A DNA stretch of 64,000 bases from Cohnella hashimotonis (GCF_030014955.1 NZ_JAGRPV010000001.1:682001-746000), one strand, 5' to 3'; counted from the first letter of the stretch, positions 1-9,323 are shown. Made by a program: numbers and translations. Notes: generated by a model from the sequence alone, not told the origin.

Positions 1-1
1 G

Positions 2-964
2 TACGACCGCGGTTTGTCGCGCGAGGTGCTGCCCCGTGGAGCGCGGGCCAACGAGCTGCAGGTATTCGAGGACAAGCCGAAAATGTTCGAAGCGTGGGAC
101 ATCGACGTGTTCTATCAGGAAAAGCAGCGCGAACTGACGGATCTGCGCAAGCTCGAGCTCGTCGAATGCGGCGCGCTGCGCGCGGTTTTGCGATTGGAGT
201 GGGCGTACGGGGCATCCGTCATCGAGCAGCGCCTTATCGTCTATGCGCACGATCGGCGGATCGACTTCGTCACGCGCGCGGACTGGCGGGAGCGCCAGCA
301 GCTGCTCAAGGTCGCGTTCCCCGTAGAGATTCGCGCCACGGAGGCGACCTACGACATCCAATTCGGCAACGTGAAGCGACCGACGCATTGGAACACGAGC
401 TGGGACCACGCCCGGTTCGAGACCGTCGGCCATCAGTGGGTCGACCTGTCCGAGCGCGGCTACGGCGTCAGCCTGCTGAACGATTGCAAGTACGGCCATG
501 ACATTAAAGACAACGTCATCCGCCTGTCGCTCATCAAATCCGCGATCGATCCCGATCCGAATGCCGACCAGGGAGAGCATCTGTTCACGTATTCGCTTTA
601 TCCGCACGCGGGGGATTGGGCTGCCGGCGGAACGGCGACGGCGGCCTGGGCGCTCAACAATCCGCTGCTGACGGTTCCGGGCGCGAGCGCGTTCGCGGGC
701 AAGTCGTTGCTGCGCGCGGAAGGAGAGCATATCGCCTTCGACGCGATCAAAAAAGCAGAGGACGAGGACGCGCTGATCGTCCGTCTGCACGAATATGCGG
801 GTGGGCGTGGCGTCGCGACGCTAACGCCGGGCTGCGAGATCGCCTCCTGGCAGGAGTGCGACCTGCTGGAGCGTCCGATCGGCGAGCTTCACGCCGGCGA
901 CGAGCCGCTGCAGTTCGCGCTGGCGCCATATGAGATCAAGACGTTTTTGATTCGGCTGCGGTAA
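2..964 (+). CDS. Alpha-mannosidase (GH38), C-terminal part, truncated by window edge
   Basis: The reading frame is open from base 2, so the start lies upstream of the window. About 320 residues remain. They match the C-terminal beta-sandwich half of GH38 alpha-mannosidases: a run beginning YDRGLSREVLPRG, a central block with FGNVKRPTHWNTSWDHARFE, then WVDLSERGYGVSLLNDCKYG and a HLFTYSLYPH segment, all typical of the family after its catalytic domain. The enzyme would hydrolyse alpha-mannosides; no secretion signal can be judged here. A terminator follows at 1158-1195, so the gene probably ends its operon. Family assignment is by recognition of these conserved segments; substrate linkage is unknown. 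Confidence 0.88.
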   Translation, partial: YDRGLSREVLPRGARANELQVFEDKPKMFEAWDIDVFYQEKQRELTDLRKLELVECGALRAVLRLEWAYGASVIEQRLIVYAHDRRIDFVTRADWRERQQLLKVAFPVEIRATEATYDIQFGNVKRPTHWNTSWDHARFETVGHQWVDLSERGYGVSLLNDCKYGHDIKDNVIRLSLIKSAIDPDPNADQGEHLFTYSLYPHAGDWAAGGTATAAWALNNPLLTVPGASAFAGKSLLRAEGEHIAFDAIKKAEDEDALIVRLHEYAGGRGVATLTPGCEIASWQECDLLERPIGELHAGDEPLQFALAPYEIKTFLIRLR

Positions 965-1020
965 AGTGCTTCGCGGTCGATAGGATCTATCGATCGATTC
1001 GGTCACGGATCCGCCTGCGA

Positions 1021-1094
1021 GGAGAGGCAATGGGCCTGGAGCGTTCGGGTTGATCGCAAGTCCTGCAACAGGAGAGGCGATGGGCCTGGAGCGC
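1021..1094. repeat. Two direct repeats, 50 bp apart
   Basis: A segment beginning GGAGAGGC and ending GGGCCTGGAGCG occurs at 1021-1043 and again at 1071-1093 with one internal mismatch. The offset is exactly 50 bp, but only two copies exist and no long dyad is visible. The rest of the 965-1428 gap holds a terminator and the promoter of the next operon. Confidence 0.6.
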
Positions 1095-1157
1095 CCGAAC
1101 CCGAATCTACAACCTTTCGTCGCGCAGGCGGGAGCTAACGATATCGACCGCAAAGAC

Positions 1158-1195
1158 AGCGCTTCGGGGCGATCGTGCCTTCGAAGCGCTTTTTT
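1158..1195 (+). terminator. Intrinsic terminator after GH38 gene
   Basis: Perfect 9-bp arms AGCGCTTCG (1158-1166) and CGAAGCGCT (1182-1190) are followed by a run of six T. Confidence 0.8.
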
Positions 1196-1349
1196 GGCGT
1201 CTAACCATTGGCTTGTACATAATTCCAAGGCTGTAGTGGCATACCATATTTCGCAAGCCCGATTTGTCGGTATGTCGATTAACGGATATAATAGGATGGC
1301 TGCCGACGAATTAGGCTAATATTCGACAATATTTTCATTGAGAACCCCC

Positions 1350-1378
1350 TTGCAAATCCAAGTAACCCGATGTACTAT
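1350..1378 (+). promoter_or_regulatory. Sigma-A-type promoter of peptide importer operon
   Basis: TTGCAA at 1350-1355, a 17-bp spacer, then TACTAT at 1373-1378. It lies about 50 bp upstream of the binding-protein start at 1429. Confidence 0.6.
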
Positions 1379-1428
1379 TGATTAACTGTTACAAAAACAG
1401 ATACAGAGATACAGTGGAGGGTGAAACT

Positions 1429-3078
1429 ATGCTTAACCGCAATAAAAAACGCTTTACCGGCATCGTCGTCCTTGCGCTGCTCACCATGCTCGCAAGCGCG
1501 TGCTCCGGCAACAACAACGCGAACAACGCTTCTCCTAGCGCCTCGGGCACTGCGTCCGCCAGCGCCTCGGCATCCGGCTCGCAGCCGGCGGCGAGCGGCG
1601 AAGCCAATGACGGCGGCAGCCTGATCGTCGCAGTCGCATCCGACCCGGTCGTGCTGAACCCGAACTACGCGGGCGACCGCGTCAGCCTGACGATCGACCA
1701 AGCGCTCTACGCGCCGCTGTTTCAAGTGAACAACGGCAAGAAGACGTTCTACCTGGCAGACAGCCTCGATCTGTCCGAGGACAAGCTTACTTATACGCTG
1801 AAGCTGAAGAGCGGCCTCACTTGGCATGACGGCCAGCCGCTGACGGCGGACGACGTCGTGTTCACGATCGACAAGATCCTCGACGAGTCCCAGAACAGCT
1901 TCCTGCGCGGCAACTTCATCATCGGCGGGAAGCCGGTCCAGGCGGTGAAGGTCGACGACACGACGGTACAGCTCAAGCTGCCGCAAGTCGCGCCGGGCTT
2001 CGAAGCGACGCTCGTACAGGTGTCCCCGATTCCGAAGCACATCTTCGAGAACGAAGCCAACATCGAGAAGAGCGAAAAGAACAAACAACCCGTCGGTTCC
2101 GGCGCGTTTAAGTTCAAAGAGTACAAGACCGGAGAATACTTGACGCTCGAGCGCTTCGACGGCTACTTCGGCGGCAAGCCGCACCTTGATTCGATCACAT
2201 ACCGCATCGCGAAGGATACGAACGCCGCGAACCTCGCGCTTCAAAACGGCGAGCTTAACGTCAAGTACCTCGATCCGCAGGACGTCTCCACGATCGAAGC
2301 GACGGGCAACTTCGACATTCAAGCTTACAGCGAAGGCCGCCTGGCTTACATGATGTTCAACCACAACAGCGCGACGGGCGCCCTGAAGAAAAAGGAAGTC
2401 CGCGAAGCGATCGGTTATGCGCTGAACCGCGAAGAGCTGATCCAGGTCGCTTACGCTTCCGCCGATTACGCCGATCCGGCTCATTCGTTCCTGACGCCGG
2501 ACGTGCTGTACCAGACGAACGACGTACCGACTTACGACAACGACGTCGCCAAGGCAAAGGAACTGCTGAAGACGGCCGGCGTGAGCAACCTGAAGCTGCG
2601 CTTCATCGTGACAAGCGGCAACAAGGTGCAGGAAGCGATCTCCCTGTACGTGCAGCAGAAGCTGAAGGACGTCGGCATCACCGTCGAGCTGAGCAGCATG
2701 GACGCCTCGGCGTTCGTCGCGAAGTTCACCGATCCGAAGGCTACGGACTTCGACCTGGTCGTCTCCGGCTACATCATGGGCTTCGATCCCGATGCGTACA
2801 GCATGCTGTTTACGTCCGAGGGTTCGTCCAACTACTCGCACTACAGCAATCCCGAGGTCGACGAACTGTTCAAGCAAGGCGCCGGCGAAGGCGATGCCGC
2901 CAAGCGCGAGGAGATCTACAAGAAAGCCCAGACGATCGTCGCGGAAGACGCGGCCATCTATCCGATCGCTTATACCAAGACGATCGTCGCCATCGACAAG
3001 CGTTACGGCGGTCTCGACCAAGCCGTGCTGAAGCCGGTTGTCATTTTCGAAGATCCGTCCAAGCTTTACCTCAAATAA
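1429..3078 (+). CDS. Peptide ABC transporter substrate-binding lipoprotein (SBP family 5)
   Basis: 549 aa. The start is the ATG at 1429 behind GGAGGG; it opens a lipoprotein signal with lipobox LASAC and Cys25 as the lipidation site. A Ser/Ala/Asn-rich linker (about 26-60) precedes a family 5 extracellular solute-binding domain with LTWHDGQPLTADDVVFT, GSGAFKFKEY and a C-terminal AIYPIAYTKTIVAI stretch. It would capture oligopeptides (or another family 5 ligand) outside the membrane for the permease encoded next. It is the first gene of a five-gene operon. The hairpin at 3107-3135 separates it from the permease genes and should give it excess expression. The ligand cannot be read from sequence. 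Confidence 0.93.
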   Translation: MLNRNKKRFTGIVVLALLTMLASACSGNNNANNASPSASGTASASASASGSQPAASGEANDGGSLIVAVASDPVVLNPNYAGDRVSLTIDQALYAPLFQVNNGKKTFYLADSLDLSEDKLTYTLKLKSGLTWHDGQPLTADDVVFTIDKILDESQNSFLRGNFIIGGKPVQAVKVDDTTVQLKLPQVAPGFEATLVQVSPIPKHIFENEANIEKSEKNKQPVGSGAFKFKEYKTGEYLTLERFDGYFGGKPHLDSITYRIAKDTNAANLALQNGELNVKYLDPQDVSTIEATGNFDIQAYSEGRLAYMMFNHNSATGALKKKEVREAIGYALNREELIQVAYASADYADPAHSFLTPDVLYQTNDVPTYDNDVAKAKELLKTAGVSNLKLRFIVTSGNKVQEAISLYVQQKLKDVGITVELSSMDASAFVAKFTDPKATDFDLVVSGYIMGFDPDAYSMLFTSEGSSNYSHYSNPEVDELFKQGAGEGDAAKREEIYKKAQTIVAEDAAIYPIAYTKTIVAIDKRYGGLDQAVLKPVVIFEDPSKLYLK

Positions 3079-3106
3079 GCGCTGTTGAATACCGGGCGTT
3101 CAAGAA

Positions 3107-3135
3107 AATAAGCTGGTTCGCCAGCTTATTTTTTT
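3107..3135 (+). terminator. Intra-operon terminator/attenuator with UUCG loop
   Basis: Perfect 10-bp stem AATAAGCTGG / CCAGCTTATT closed by TTCG, followed by seven T. It sits 28 bp after the binding-protein stop and 28 bp before the permease start, so it probably terminates most transcripts after the first gene. Confidence 0.8.
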
Positions 3136-3162
3136 GTACGTCCATCCCGGGGAGCGTACCGA

Positions 3163-4113
3163 ATGAGACAACTCTTAATTAGAAGGCTCTTGCAGACGAT
3201 ACCGCTGCTGATATTCGTCTCGATCGTCTGCTTCGCGATGATCAAGCTGGCGCCGGGCGATCCGGTGCTGTCGTTCGTCACGCCGAACATGCATGCCGAG
3301 GACATCGAGCGCATCCGACACAATCTCGGCTTGGACAAGCCGGCCTATATCCAGTACTTTTTGTGGATCAAGGAAGCGGTGACCGGCAATCTCGGCTACT
3401 CGCTCGTCAACCACCAGCCGGTCATGGATCAGATCCTGGACCGCTTGCCCGCCACGGCCGGGCTGATGGGCGCCGCGCTGGCGCTCGCCGTGCTGCTGGC
3501 GATCCCGCTCGGTCTGCTGGCCGGCGCGAATCGTGGCCGCTGGATCGACAAGCTCGTCAACCTGGTCGCCTACGTCGGAATCTCGGTTCCGCTGTTTTGG
3601 CTCGCCATTTTGCTGATTTATTACTTCTCCATCCATCTGCACTGGCTGCCGAGCATGGGTATGCGCACGATCGGCGTCAACACCGCCGCCGACGTGCTGA
3701 AGCACGGCATCATGCCCTGCGTCGTGCTGGCATTCAGCTTCCTGGCGGTCTACGTCCGGTACATCCGTTCCAGCACGATCGGACAGCTGCGCGAGGATTA
3801 CGTGCAGATTCAATACGCGTACGGCTCGACCAAGCGCATCGTGCTGCTGCGCCACGTGTTGAAGCACGTGCTGCTGCCGATCATCACGCTGCTCGGCATG
3901 TCGATGGGCGAGCTGGTCGCGGGCGCCATCGTGACGGAAACGGTGTTCTCCTGGCCGGGCATCGGATCTCTCGGCATGACGGCGGTTCGGGGGATGGATT
4001 ATCCCGTCATCATGGGCATTACGCTGTTCTCCTCCATCATGCTCATCCTGGGCAATCTGGCCGCGGATCTGCTGTACGGCGTAGCGGACCCGAGAATCAA
4101 TTCGAAGAGGTGA
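3163..4113 (+). CDS. Peptide ABC transporter permease, DppB/OppB type
   Basis: 316 aa. ATG at 3163. The N-terminal segment RLLQTIPLLIFVSIVCFAMIKLAPGDPV is the typical first membrane helix and periplasmic loop of DppB-like permeases, and the EAA-type coupling loop is around LREDYVQIQYAYGSTKRIVLLRHVLKHVLLP (about 210-240). Roughly six membrane segments are present and the length is normal. It forms half of the membrane channel with the product of the next gene, which starts 4 bp after this stop. Confidence 0.93.
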   Translation: MRQLLIRRLLQTIPLLIFVSIVCFAMIKLAPGDPVLSFVTPNMHAEDIERIRHNLGLDKPAYIQYFLWIKEAVTGNLGYSLVNHQPVMDQILDRLPATAGLMGAALALAVLLAIPLGLLAGANRGRWIDKLVNLVAYVGISVPLFWLAILLIYYFSIHLHWLPSMGMRTIGVNTAADVLKHGIMPCVVLAFSFLAVYVRYIRSSTIGQLREDYVQIQYAYGSTKRIVLLRHVLKHVLLPIITLLGMSMGELVAGAIVTETVFSWPGIGSLGMTAVRGMDYPVIMGITLFSSIMLILGNLAADLLYGVADPRINSKR

Positions 4114-4117
4114 ACAC

Positions 4118-4963
4118 ATGAACCGGAGCAAATGGCGAAGCGTCGCGGAGGAGCTGCGGTCGAGCGCGTTCGGCATCGCAGGCATCGTTATTCTGATCTT
4201 ATTCACGGTCGCGGCCGCGCTGGCCTTCCTGTCCCCGCACGATCCCAACGCGCTGAATGCCCTCGAGCGCCTGAAGCCTCCGAGCGGCGCGCATTGGTTC
4301 GGAACGGACGACTACGGGCGCGACTACTTTACGAGGGCGCTGTACGGGGGCCGCGTCTCGCTGACGGTCGGCTTCTCGTCAATGATCCTCGCGACGGGGA
4401 TCGGCGTGGTCGTGGGCGTCGTGAGCGGCTACTTCGGCGGATGGATCGACAACCTGCTCATGCGGCTGGTCGAAGTCATCATGTCGATTCCGTCCTTTCT
4501 TATCCTGCTGCTGCTGAGCGTATTCCTGAAGCCCAGCGTCGGCAATCTGATCATCATCATCTCGCTCCTCATGTGGATGAACATCTCGCGGATCGTCCGG
4601 GCGGAGACGATGTCGCTCAAGGAGCGGGAGTACGTGCTGTATGCGCGTGCGTCGGGTCAAGGCACGTTCGGCATCGTCCGGAGACACATCCTGCCCAATC
4701 TGATGCCGGTCGTCATCGTCGGGGCGACGAACAACATCGCCTCCGCGATCATGATGGAGTCGTCGCTCAGCTTTCTCGGCTTCGGCGTCCAGGCGCCGAA
4801 CGCGACATGGGGCAGCATGCTGAACAACGCCCAGGGCCTGATCGCGCAGGCGCCTTATCTGGCGTTGTTTCCGGGCTTGTTCATCCTCCTCACGGTGCTC
4901 AGCTTTAACGTGCTGGGAGACATTCTGCGCGTCGGCTTCGAGCCGAAGCTGGTGAAGCGGTAA
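4118..4963 (+). CDS. Peptide ABC transporter permease, DppC/OppC type
   Basis: 281 aa. ATG at 4118, 4 bp after the previous stop and behind GAGGTG. It carries the DppC hallmarks HWFGTDDYGRDYFTRALYGGRVSL (about 50-75), several hydrophobic helices, and the coupling loop LKEREYVLYARASGQGTFGIVRRHILPNL (about 167-195). It pairs with the DppB-type subunit to form the translocation pore. Confidence 0.93.
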   Translation: MNRSKWRSVAEELRSSAFGIAGIVILILFTVAAALAFLSPHDPNALNALERLKPPSGAHWFGTDDYGRDYFTRALYGGRVSLTVGFSSMILATGIGVVVGVVSGYFGGWIDNLLMRLVEVIMSIPSFLILLLLSVFLKPSVGNLIIIISLLMWMNISRIVRAETMSLKEREYVLYARASGQGTFGIVRRHILPNLMPVVIVGATNNIASAIMMESSLSFLGFGVQAPNATWGSMLNNAQGLIAQAPYLALFPGLFILLTVLSFNVLGDILRVGFEPKLVKR

Positions 4964-5083
4964 AAGACTCAGATTCGCGCCGCTCAGCGGAAGCTGTGTC
5001 CGCTCGATACGGCAGCTGAGGTTCGATGCAGCGAAGAAGAGGGAAGGCAAGGCATCATCCAATGTTAAAGGAGGGAACGGGGC

Positions 5084-6196
5084 ATGACGGAACGGCTGCT
5101 AGAAATGGAGGATCTCCGCGTGTCGTTCTACTCCCGGAGCGGGGAGAACCAGGCAGTGCGGGGCGTGAGCCTTCACGTCGACGCCGGCGAGACGGTCGGG
5201 ATCGTCGGCGAGTCCGGCAGCGGCAAAAGCGTGACGGCGAAGGCGGCGCTCGGCCTGATCGGTCCGCCGGGCCGCGTGATCGGCGGCGACATCCGCTACC
5301 GCGGCGAGAGTCTGCTGGGCTGGTCGGACAGCCGCTGGCGCAAGCTTCGGGGCAATCGGATCGCGATGGTGTTCCAGGATCCGATGACGGCGCTCAATCC
5401 GGTGAAAAAGATCGGCGCGCAGATGGTCGAAGTCATCCGCAGGCATCGCGGACTCGGCAAAGAAGCTGCGAGACTGGAGGCGGCAGCCAAGCTGCGCGAG
5501 GTCGGCATCAGCGAGCCGGAGCGCCGGCTGGAGCAATATCCGCACGAGTTCAGCGGCGGCATGCGGCAGCGGGTCATGATCGCGATGGCGCTCTCGTGCG
5601 AGCCGGAGCTGCTGCTCGCCGACGAGCCGACGACGGCGCTCGACGTGACGATCCAGGCGCAAATCCTCGATCTGTTGAAGGATATCAAGGCGAAGTCGAA
5701 CATGGGCATCGTGCTGATCACGCACGACCTCGGCGTCGTCGCCCAAGTGTGCACGCGGGTCGTCGTCATGTACGGCGGCATGGTCATGGAGGAAGGGACC
5801 GTGGAGGACATCTTCTACCGTCCGGGCCATCCGTACACGCAAGGGCTGCTGAAGTCGGTGCCCAAGCGCGGCGGCGGTACGCGCGAGCGGCTCGTGCCGA
5901 TCGAAGGCACGCCGCCGGATTTGCTGGATCCGCCGCCTGGCTGTCCGTTCATCGAGCGCTGTCCGCACGCCTTCGCGAAGTGCGTGGAGCGGCCGCCGCT
6001 GTTCGAGCTGGGCGACGGACACCGGGCGTTGTGTTGGCTGCACGACGCGGAGCATGCCGCGGCGGGCGGCGATTCAAGCGGGAACAAGCCGAATGCGGGT
6101 GCGTCTGCAAGCAATGACAGTGCCGACGGCGCCCGCGGGGACGGTCTTGCGGAGAGCGGCGTCGGCGAGCACGCAGGGAGGGATTCGGATGGATAA
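5084..6196 (+). CDS. Peptide ABC transporter ATP-binding protein, DppD/OppD type
   Basis: 370 aa. ATG at 5084 behind AAAGGAGGG. Walker A GESGSGKS (about 43-50), signature FSGGMRQRV, Walker B LLLADEPT, then the oligopeptide-transporter C-terminal domain with the cysteine motif [14 protein letters not shown]. The last 45 or so residues are a Gly/Ala/Ser/Asp-rich tail not found in typical DppD proteins. The stop overlaps the start of the next gene by 8 bp. It energises import together with the DppF-type subunit. Confidence 0.93.
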   Translation: MTERLLEMEDLRVSFYSRSGENQAVRGVSLHVDAGETVGIVGESGSGKSVTAKAALGLIGPPGRVIGGDIRYRGESLLGWSDSRWRKLRGNRIAMVFQDPMTALNPVKKIGAQMVEVIRRHRGLGKEAARLEAAAKLREVGISEPERRLEQYPHEFSGGMRQRVMIAMALSCEPELLLADEPTTALDVTIQAQILDLLKDIKAKSNMGIVLITHDLGVVAQVCTRVVVMYGGMVMEEGTVEDIFYRPGHPYTQGLLKSVPKRGGGTRERLVPIEGTPPDLLDPPPGCPFIERCPHAFAKCVERPPLFELGDGHRALCWLHDAEHAAAGGDSSGNKPNAGASASNDSADGARGDGLAESGVGEHAGRDSDG

Positions 6197-7091
6197 TACG
6201 GCCAAGACGCTGGTAGACGTCCGGGGTCTCAAAAAGCATTTTGCCAAAGAAAAGGATGTCTGGGGCAGAACGACGCAGGTGCTGAAGGCGGTCGACGGCG
6301 TGAGCTTCGGCATTCGCAAAGGCGAGACGTTCGGCCTCGTGGGCGAGTCGGGCAGCGGCAAGTCGACGGTCGGGCGCTGTTTGCTGCGGCTGTACGACTA
6401 TACCGAAGGCGAAGTTTTGTACGACGGACAACCGCTGTCCGGACTGGACGACAAAGCGCTGAGGCCTTTTCGGCGGCGAATCCAAAGCATTTTCCAGGAT
6501 CCGTACTCGTCGCTGAATCCCGGAATGAGCGTGCTCGAGCTGATCGGCGAGCCGATGGACATTCACGGCGTGCATGCCGGCGGCGCCAGCAAGGAAGCGG
6601 TCGCGGACCTGCTCGTCAAGGTGGGGCTTAAGCCGGAGCATCTAACCCGTTATCCGCACGAGTTCAGCGGCGGGCAGCGGCAGCGGCTGTCGATCGCAAG
6701 AGCGCTCTCGGTTCGGCCCGAGTTCGTCGTCTGCGACGAGCCGATCTCGGCGCTTGACGTGTCTGTGCAGGCGCAGGTCGTGAACATGCTCGAGGACCTG
6801 CAAGCCGAGTTCGGTCTGACGTATCTGTTCATCGCGCACGACCTGTCGATGGTCCGCCACATCTCCGACCGGATCGGCGTCATGTACGGCGGACGTCTCG
6901 TCGAAGTGGCGGACAGCGACGAGCTGTACGACAATCCGCTGCACCCTTACACGCAGGCGCTGCTGTCGGCGATCCCGGTGCCGGACCCGGGGGCCGCGGC
7001 CAAGCGGATCGCCTGGGACCGCACAGCGTGGACCGGCGAGGGAGCGCCGCTTCGCGAGGTAGGGCCGGGGCATTTCGCCGCAATTCCGTGA
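6189..7091 (+). CDS. Peptide ABC transporter ATP-binding protein, DppF/OppF type
   Basis: 300 aa. The ATG at 6189 is chosen because GGAGG lies just before it and the product begins [21 protein letters not shown], the normal DppF N-terminus; the open frame extends upstream but only overlaps dppD. Walker [10 protein letters not shown], signature [15 protein letters not shown] and [14 protein letters not shown] are intact. It ends soon after [14 protein letters not shown], so it lacks most of the C-terminal cysteine domain and is shorter than usual DppF proteins (about 320-330 aa). Confidence 0.9.
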   Translation: MDNTAKTLVDVRGLKKHFAKEKDVWGRTTQVLKAVDGVSFGIRKGETFGLVGESGSGKSTVGRCLLRLYDYTEGEVLYDGQPLSGLDDKALRPFRRRIQSIFQDPYSSLNPGMSVLELIGEPMDIHGVHAGGASKEAVADLLVKVGLKPEHLTRYPHEFSGGQRQRLSIARALSVRPEFVVCDEPISALDVSVQAQVVNMLEDLQAEFGLTYLFIAHDLSMVRHISDRIGVMYGGRLVEVADSDELYDNPLHPYTQALLSAIPVPDPGAAAKRIAWDRTAWTGEGAPLREVGPGHFAAIP

Positions 7092-7208
7092 ATCGCGGGG
7101 ACGCCGGGCGCAGGCAGGCAACGGCCGCCGGCGCAAGCGAGGAAAGCGCGGCTGCAGCCCAAGATAAGCAAAGAATGCGAATCGTTATGTTAAAAGGAGC
7201 GGGTGAGC

Positions 7209-7667
7209 ATGAGCACAACAAGTCAAGCGAAGCTGTCCCAGTGGGACGCTCTGTTGGTGGAGTCGCTGAAGTCGCGGGGATGGTCGAACGAGGAATTAAT
7301 CGCGCGAGTCCGCTCCGGCGAGCTGCCGGTCGACGAGAGTCCGTTTCAGTTTAAATACGAGGCGCTCTCGGCGTTTGCTGCGGAAGAGCCCGAGACGTTC
7401 GAAGCGGCTGTTACGCACGGATACCAGATCAAGTACAACACGGTGCGGGGCATTCATAGCTGGATTCGCGTCGCGCTCGGCCTGCAGCCGGAGCTTCTGC
7501 TCGAAGCGGGGGCGGAGGCGGTCCGTGCCACGTTGAAGCCGAACGAGAAGGAGCGCCTGGCCTCCGTACTGTCTTTTGGCTGGCAGGTTCGCGAGGAAGA
7601 GGAGAAGTCGGCGGAGGCTTCCGGCGAAGGCCGCAGCGTCTACCTGATCGAACCGATTCAGAGATAA
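7209..7667 (+). CDS. Hypothetical protein, 152 aa
   Basis: Not recognised. The ATG at 7209 has AAAAGGAG at a 9-nt spacing; a GTG at 7203 is too close to that site. The product is soluble and charged, with a conserved-looking core WSNEELIARVRSGELPVDES and GYQIKYNTVRGIHSWIRVALG, and an acidic helix KPNEKERLASVLSFGWQVREEEEK near the end. No signal or membrane segment. It is 117 bp after the ABC importer operon, on the same strand, with its own ribosome site. Codon use resembles its neighbours, so it is probably a real, lineage-restricted gene. Confidence 0.7.
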   Translation: MSTTSQAKLSQWDALLVESLKSRGWSNEELIARVRSGELPVDESPFQFKYEALSAFAAEEPETFEAAVTHGYQIKYNTVRGIHSWIRVALGLQPELLLEAGAEAVRATLKPNEKERLASVLSFGWQVREEEEKSAEASGEGRSVYLIEPIQR

Positions 7668-7672
7668 TAACA

Positions 7673-7701
7673 TTGACAGATTATCCAGCCCTGTCCATAA
7701 T
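7673..7701 (+). promoter_or_regulatory. Near-consensus sigma-A promoter upstream of Uma2 gene
   Basis: TTGACA (7673-7678), 17-bp spacer, CATAAT (7696-7701). The expected RNA start near 7708 puts the terminator at 7728-7776 inside the leader. Confidence 0.75.
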
Positions 7702-7727
7702 GGAGACAAGAATGAACGCGGGGAAGC

Positions 7728-7776
7728 GCCCCGTCAGAGCCGAACACGTCATGTGTCGCTTTGACGGGGCTTTTTT
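7728..7776 (+). terminator. Leader terminator/attenuator before Uma2 gene
   Basis: Arms GCCCCGTCA (7728-7736) and TGACGGGGC (7762-7770) are perfectly complementary and followed by six T. The loop holds a second small dyad (ACAC...GTGT). It lies between a strong promoter and the ribosome site of the next gene, so it either ends transcripts from upstream or attenuates Uma2 expression. Confidence 0.8.
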
Positions 7777-7797
7777 GCTAAAGGGAGGACGTTTGCC

Positions 7798-8394
7798 ATG
7801 GATAAAAAAAAGGAATGGGAAGCCGCAATCCGAGAAAAGCGCGTGACGTACGATATTTACGCGGAGCTGCCGGAGGACGGACAGCGTTACGAGGTGCTGG
7901 ACGGAGCGCTCGAACTGATGTCGGGTCCTTCGCTCGTGCATCAGATGCTGGGCGGCACATTGCATCTCATCGCGCAGAGTTGCAGTTCGGAGTATTTTAT
8001 TCTGCTTGCGCCGCTAGATGTCATTTTAAGCCCTAGGAACGTCACGCAGCCGGACGTCATTTTCATTCATCGGGGCCGTACGGACATCATGACGATGCGC
8101 GGCATCGAAGGCGCGCCTGATCTCGTCGTGGAGGTGCTGTCGCCAGGTTCCAGACATAGGGACAAGGTGCGTAAGCTGGACATCTACGGGAAGCACGGTG
8201 TGCAGGAGTACTGGATTCTCGATCCGGTGGCCCGAACGCTGGAGCGTTATGAGCAGGAGGGCAGCCGTCTCACGCTGACCGAGCTGTTCGAGGGAGAGGA
8301 TCGCGTCATTTCGGACAAGCTGCCGTGCATCTCGTTCGCCTTGAGCGAATTGTTCGCGGAGGAGCAGATCGGACGTTTGCTCGCGGGCGGCTGA
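7798..8394 (+). CDS. Uma2 family protein (DUF820), putative PD-(D/E)XK nuclease
   Basis: 198 aa. ATG at 7798 behind AAAGGGAGG. The restriction-endonuclease-like core is visible: QPDVIFI (acidic residue), then GAPDLVVEVLSPGSRHRDKVRKLDIYGKHGVQEYWILDP with the E and the lysine pair. This is the Uma2/DUF820 signature common in cyanobacteria and Paenibacillaceae. Biological substrate is unknown for the family. A strong promoter with a leader terminator precedes it. Confidence 0.88.
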   Translation: MDKKKEWEAAIREKRVTYDIYAELPEDGQRYEVLDGALELMSGPSLVHQMLGGTLHLIAQSCSSEYFILLAPLDVILSPRNVTQPDVIFIHRGRTDIMTMRGIEGAPDLVVEVLSPGSRHRDKVRKLDIYGKHGVQEYWILDPVARTLERYEQEGSRLTLTELFEGEDRVISDKLPCISFALSELFAEEQIGRLLAGG

Positions 8395-8443
8395 AGCCGA
8401 GCGACACGCGTTTCTGGCCGGCATGGTCAGCTGAACAAGACGT

Positions 8444-8473
8444 TTGACATGCTCATTCATGCGCTTATATATT
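8444..8473 (+). promoter_or_regulatory. Promoter of polysaccharide deacetylase gene
   Basis: TTGACA at 8444-8449 followed after 16-18 bp by a TATATATT region (8466-8473). It lies about 50 bp upstream of the GTG start at 8526. Confidence 0.6.
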
Positions 8474-8525
8474 AAGGCGGTAAAGGAATAAAGCCGGCCA
8501 ACGGCTCAGAGGAGAGATCGAGCGC

Positions 8526-9323
8526 GTGAGCATTCAATTCAAGTATTTTCCGGGAGGACGTAGCAAGGCGGTTACATTCAGCTTCGACGACGGCAGGACG
8601 CAGGACCGCAGGCTGGTCGATACGATGAACCGCTATGGCCTCAAGGGGACGTTTCACCTTAACTCAGGCAAGCTGGGCCAGAAAGAATACATCGATGCCG
8701 GCGAACTCTCCGGGTTGTACGCGGGGCACGAGGTGTCGGCGCATACGATCAGCCATCCGTTCCTGGACTTGTTCCCGACCGATGCGCTGGCCGGGGAAAT
8801 CTGGGCGGACCGCCAGGCGCTCGAGCGCTTGACGGGGTACCCCGTTCGCGGCATGAGCTATCCGTTCGGCACGTACGACGACCGGGTCGTCGCGACGCTG
8901 CCCGCGTTCGGCATCGAATACGCCCGCACGACCAAGAGTCACGGCGGCTTCGAGCTGCCCGCGGATTTTCTGCGCTGGCATCCGACCTGTCACCACAAGC
9001 AGATGGTCGAACGTACGGAGGAGTTCCTGAGTCACCGCGACCGATTCGGCAGAATGACGCTGCTCTACATATGGGGTCACAGCTATGAGTTCGATTCGGA
9101 CGACAACTGGCATCTCGTCGATGCCGTCGGCGAGCTGCTCGCCGGCGCGGATGACGTGTGGAAGGCGACGAACGCCGAGATCGTCGCCTACAAGCAGGCG
9201 CTCGACCGCTTGCGTTTTTCCGCGGATTGCACGATCGTGCACAATCCGTCCGCGCTCGAGGTATGGATCGCAGCCGACGGAGAGGCCGTCCCGGTCGGTC
9301 CGGGCGAGCTGAAGCGTTTGTAG
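8526..9323 (+). CDS. Polysaccharide deacetylase family protein (CE4-like)
   Basis: 265 aa. GTG start at 8526 behind GGAGAG. NodB-homology motifs are visible: TFSFDDG with the D21-D22 pair, HEVSAHTISH with metal ligands H73 and H77, and GMSYPFGTYDD. The C-terminal part has RMTLLYIWGHSYEF and ends in a short beta domain. There is no signal peptide, so it is probably cytoplasmic, unlike most peptidoglycan deacetylases. It could remove acetyl groups from intracellular oligosaccharides. It is monocistronic between a promoter and a bidirectional terminator. Confidence 0.88.
   Translation: MSIQFKYFPGGRSKAVTFSFDDGRTQDRRLVDTMNRYGLKGTFHLNSGKLGQKEYIDAGELSGLYAGHEVSAHTISHPFLDLFPTDALAGEIWADRQALERLTGYPVRGMSYPFGTYDDRVVATLPAFGIEYARTTKSHGGFELPADFLRWHPTCHHKQMVERTEEFLSHRDRFGRMTLLYIWGHSYEFDSDDNWHLVDAVGELLAGADDVWKATNAEIVAYKQALDRLRFSADCTIVHNPSALEVWIAADGEAVPVGPGELKRL

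Noticed and set aside
1021..1094. Member of the 51-bp hairpin class
   Set aside because: Offset is 50 bp but there are only two copies and just a 4-bp dyad, so chance or a simple duplication is more likely.
1375..3021. 548-aa open frame on the minus strand across the binding-protein gene
   Set aside because: It is the high-GC shadow of a clear SBP gene; no ribosome site and no recognisable domain.
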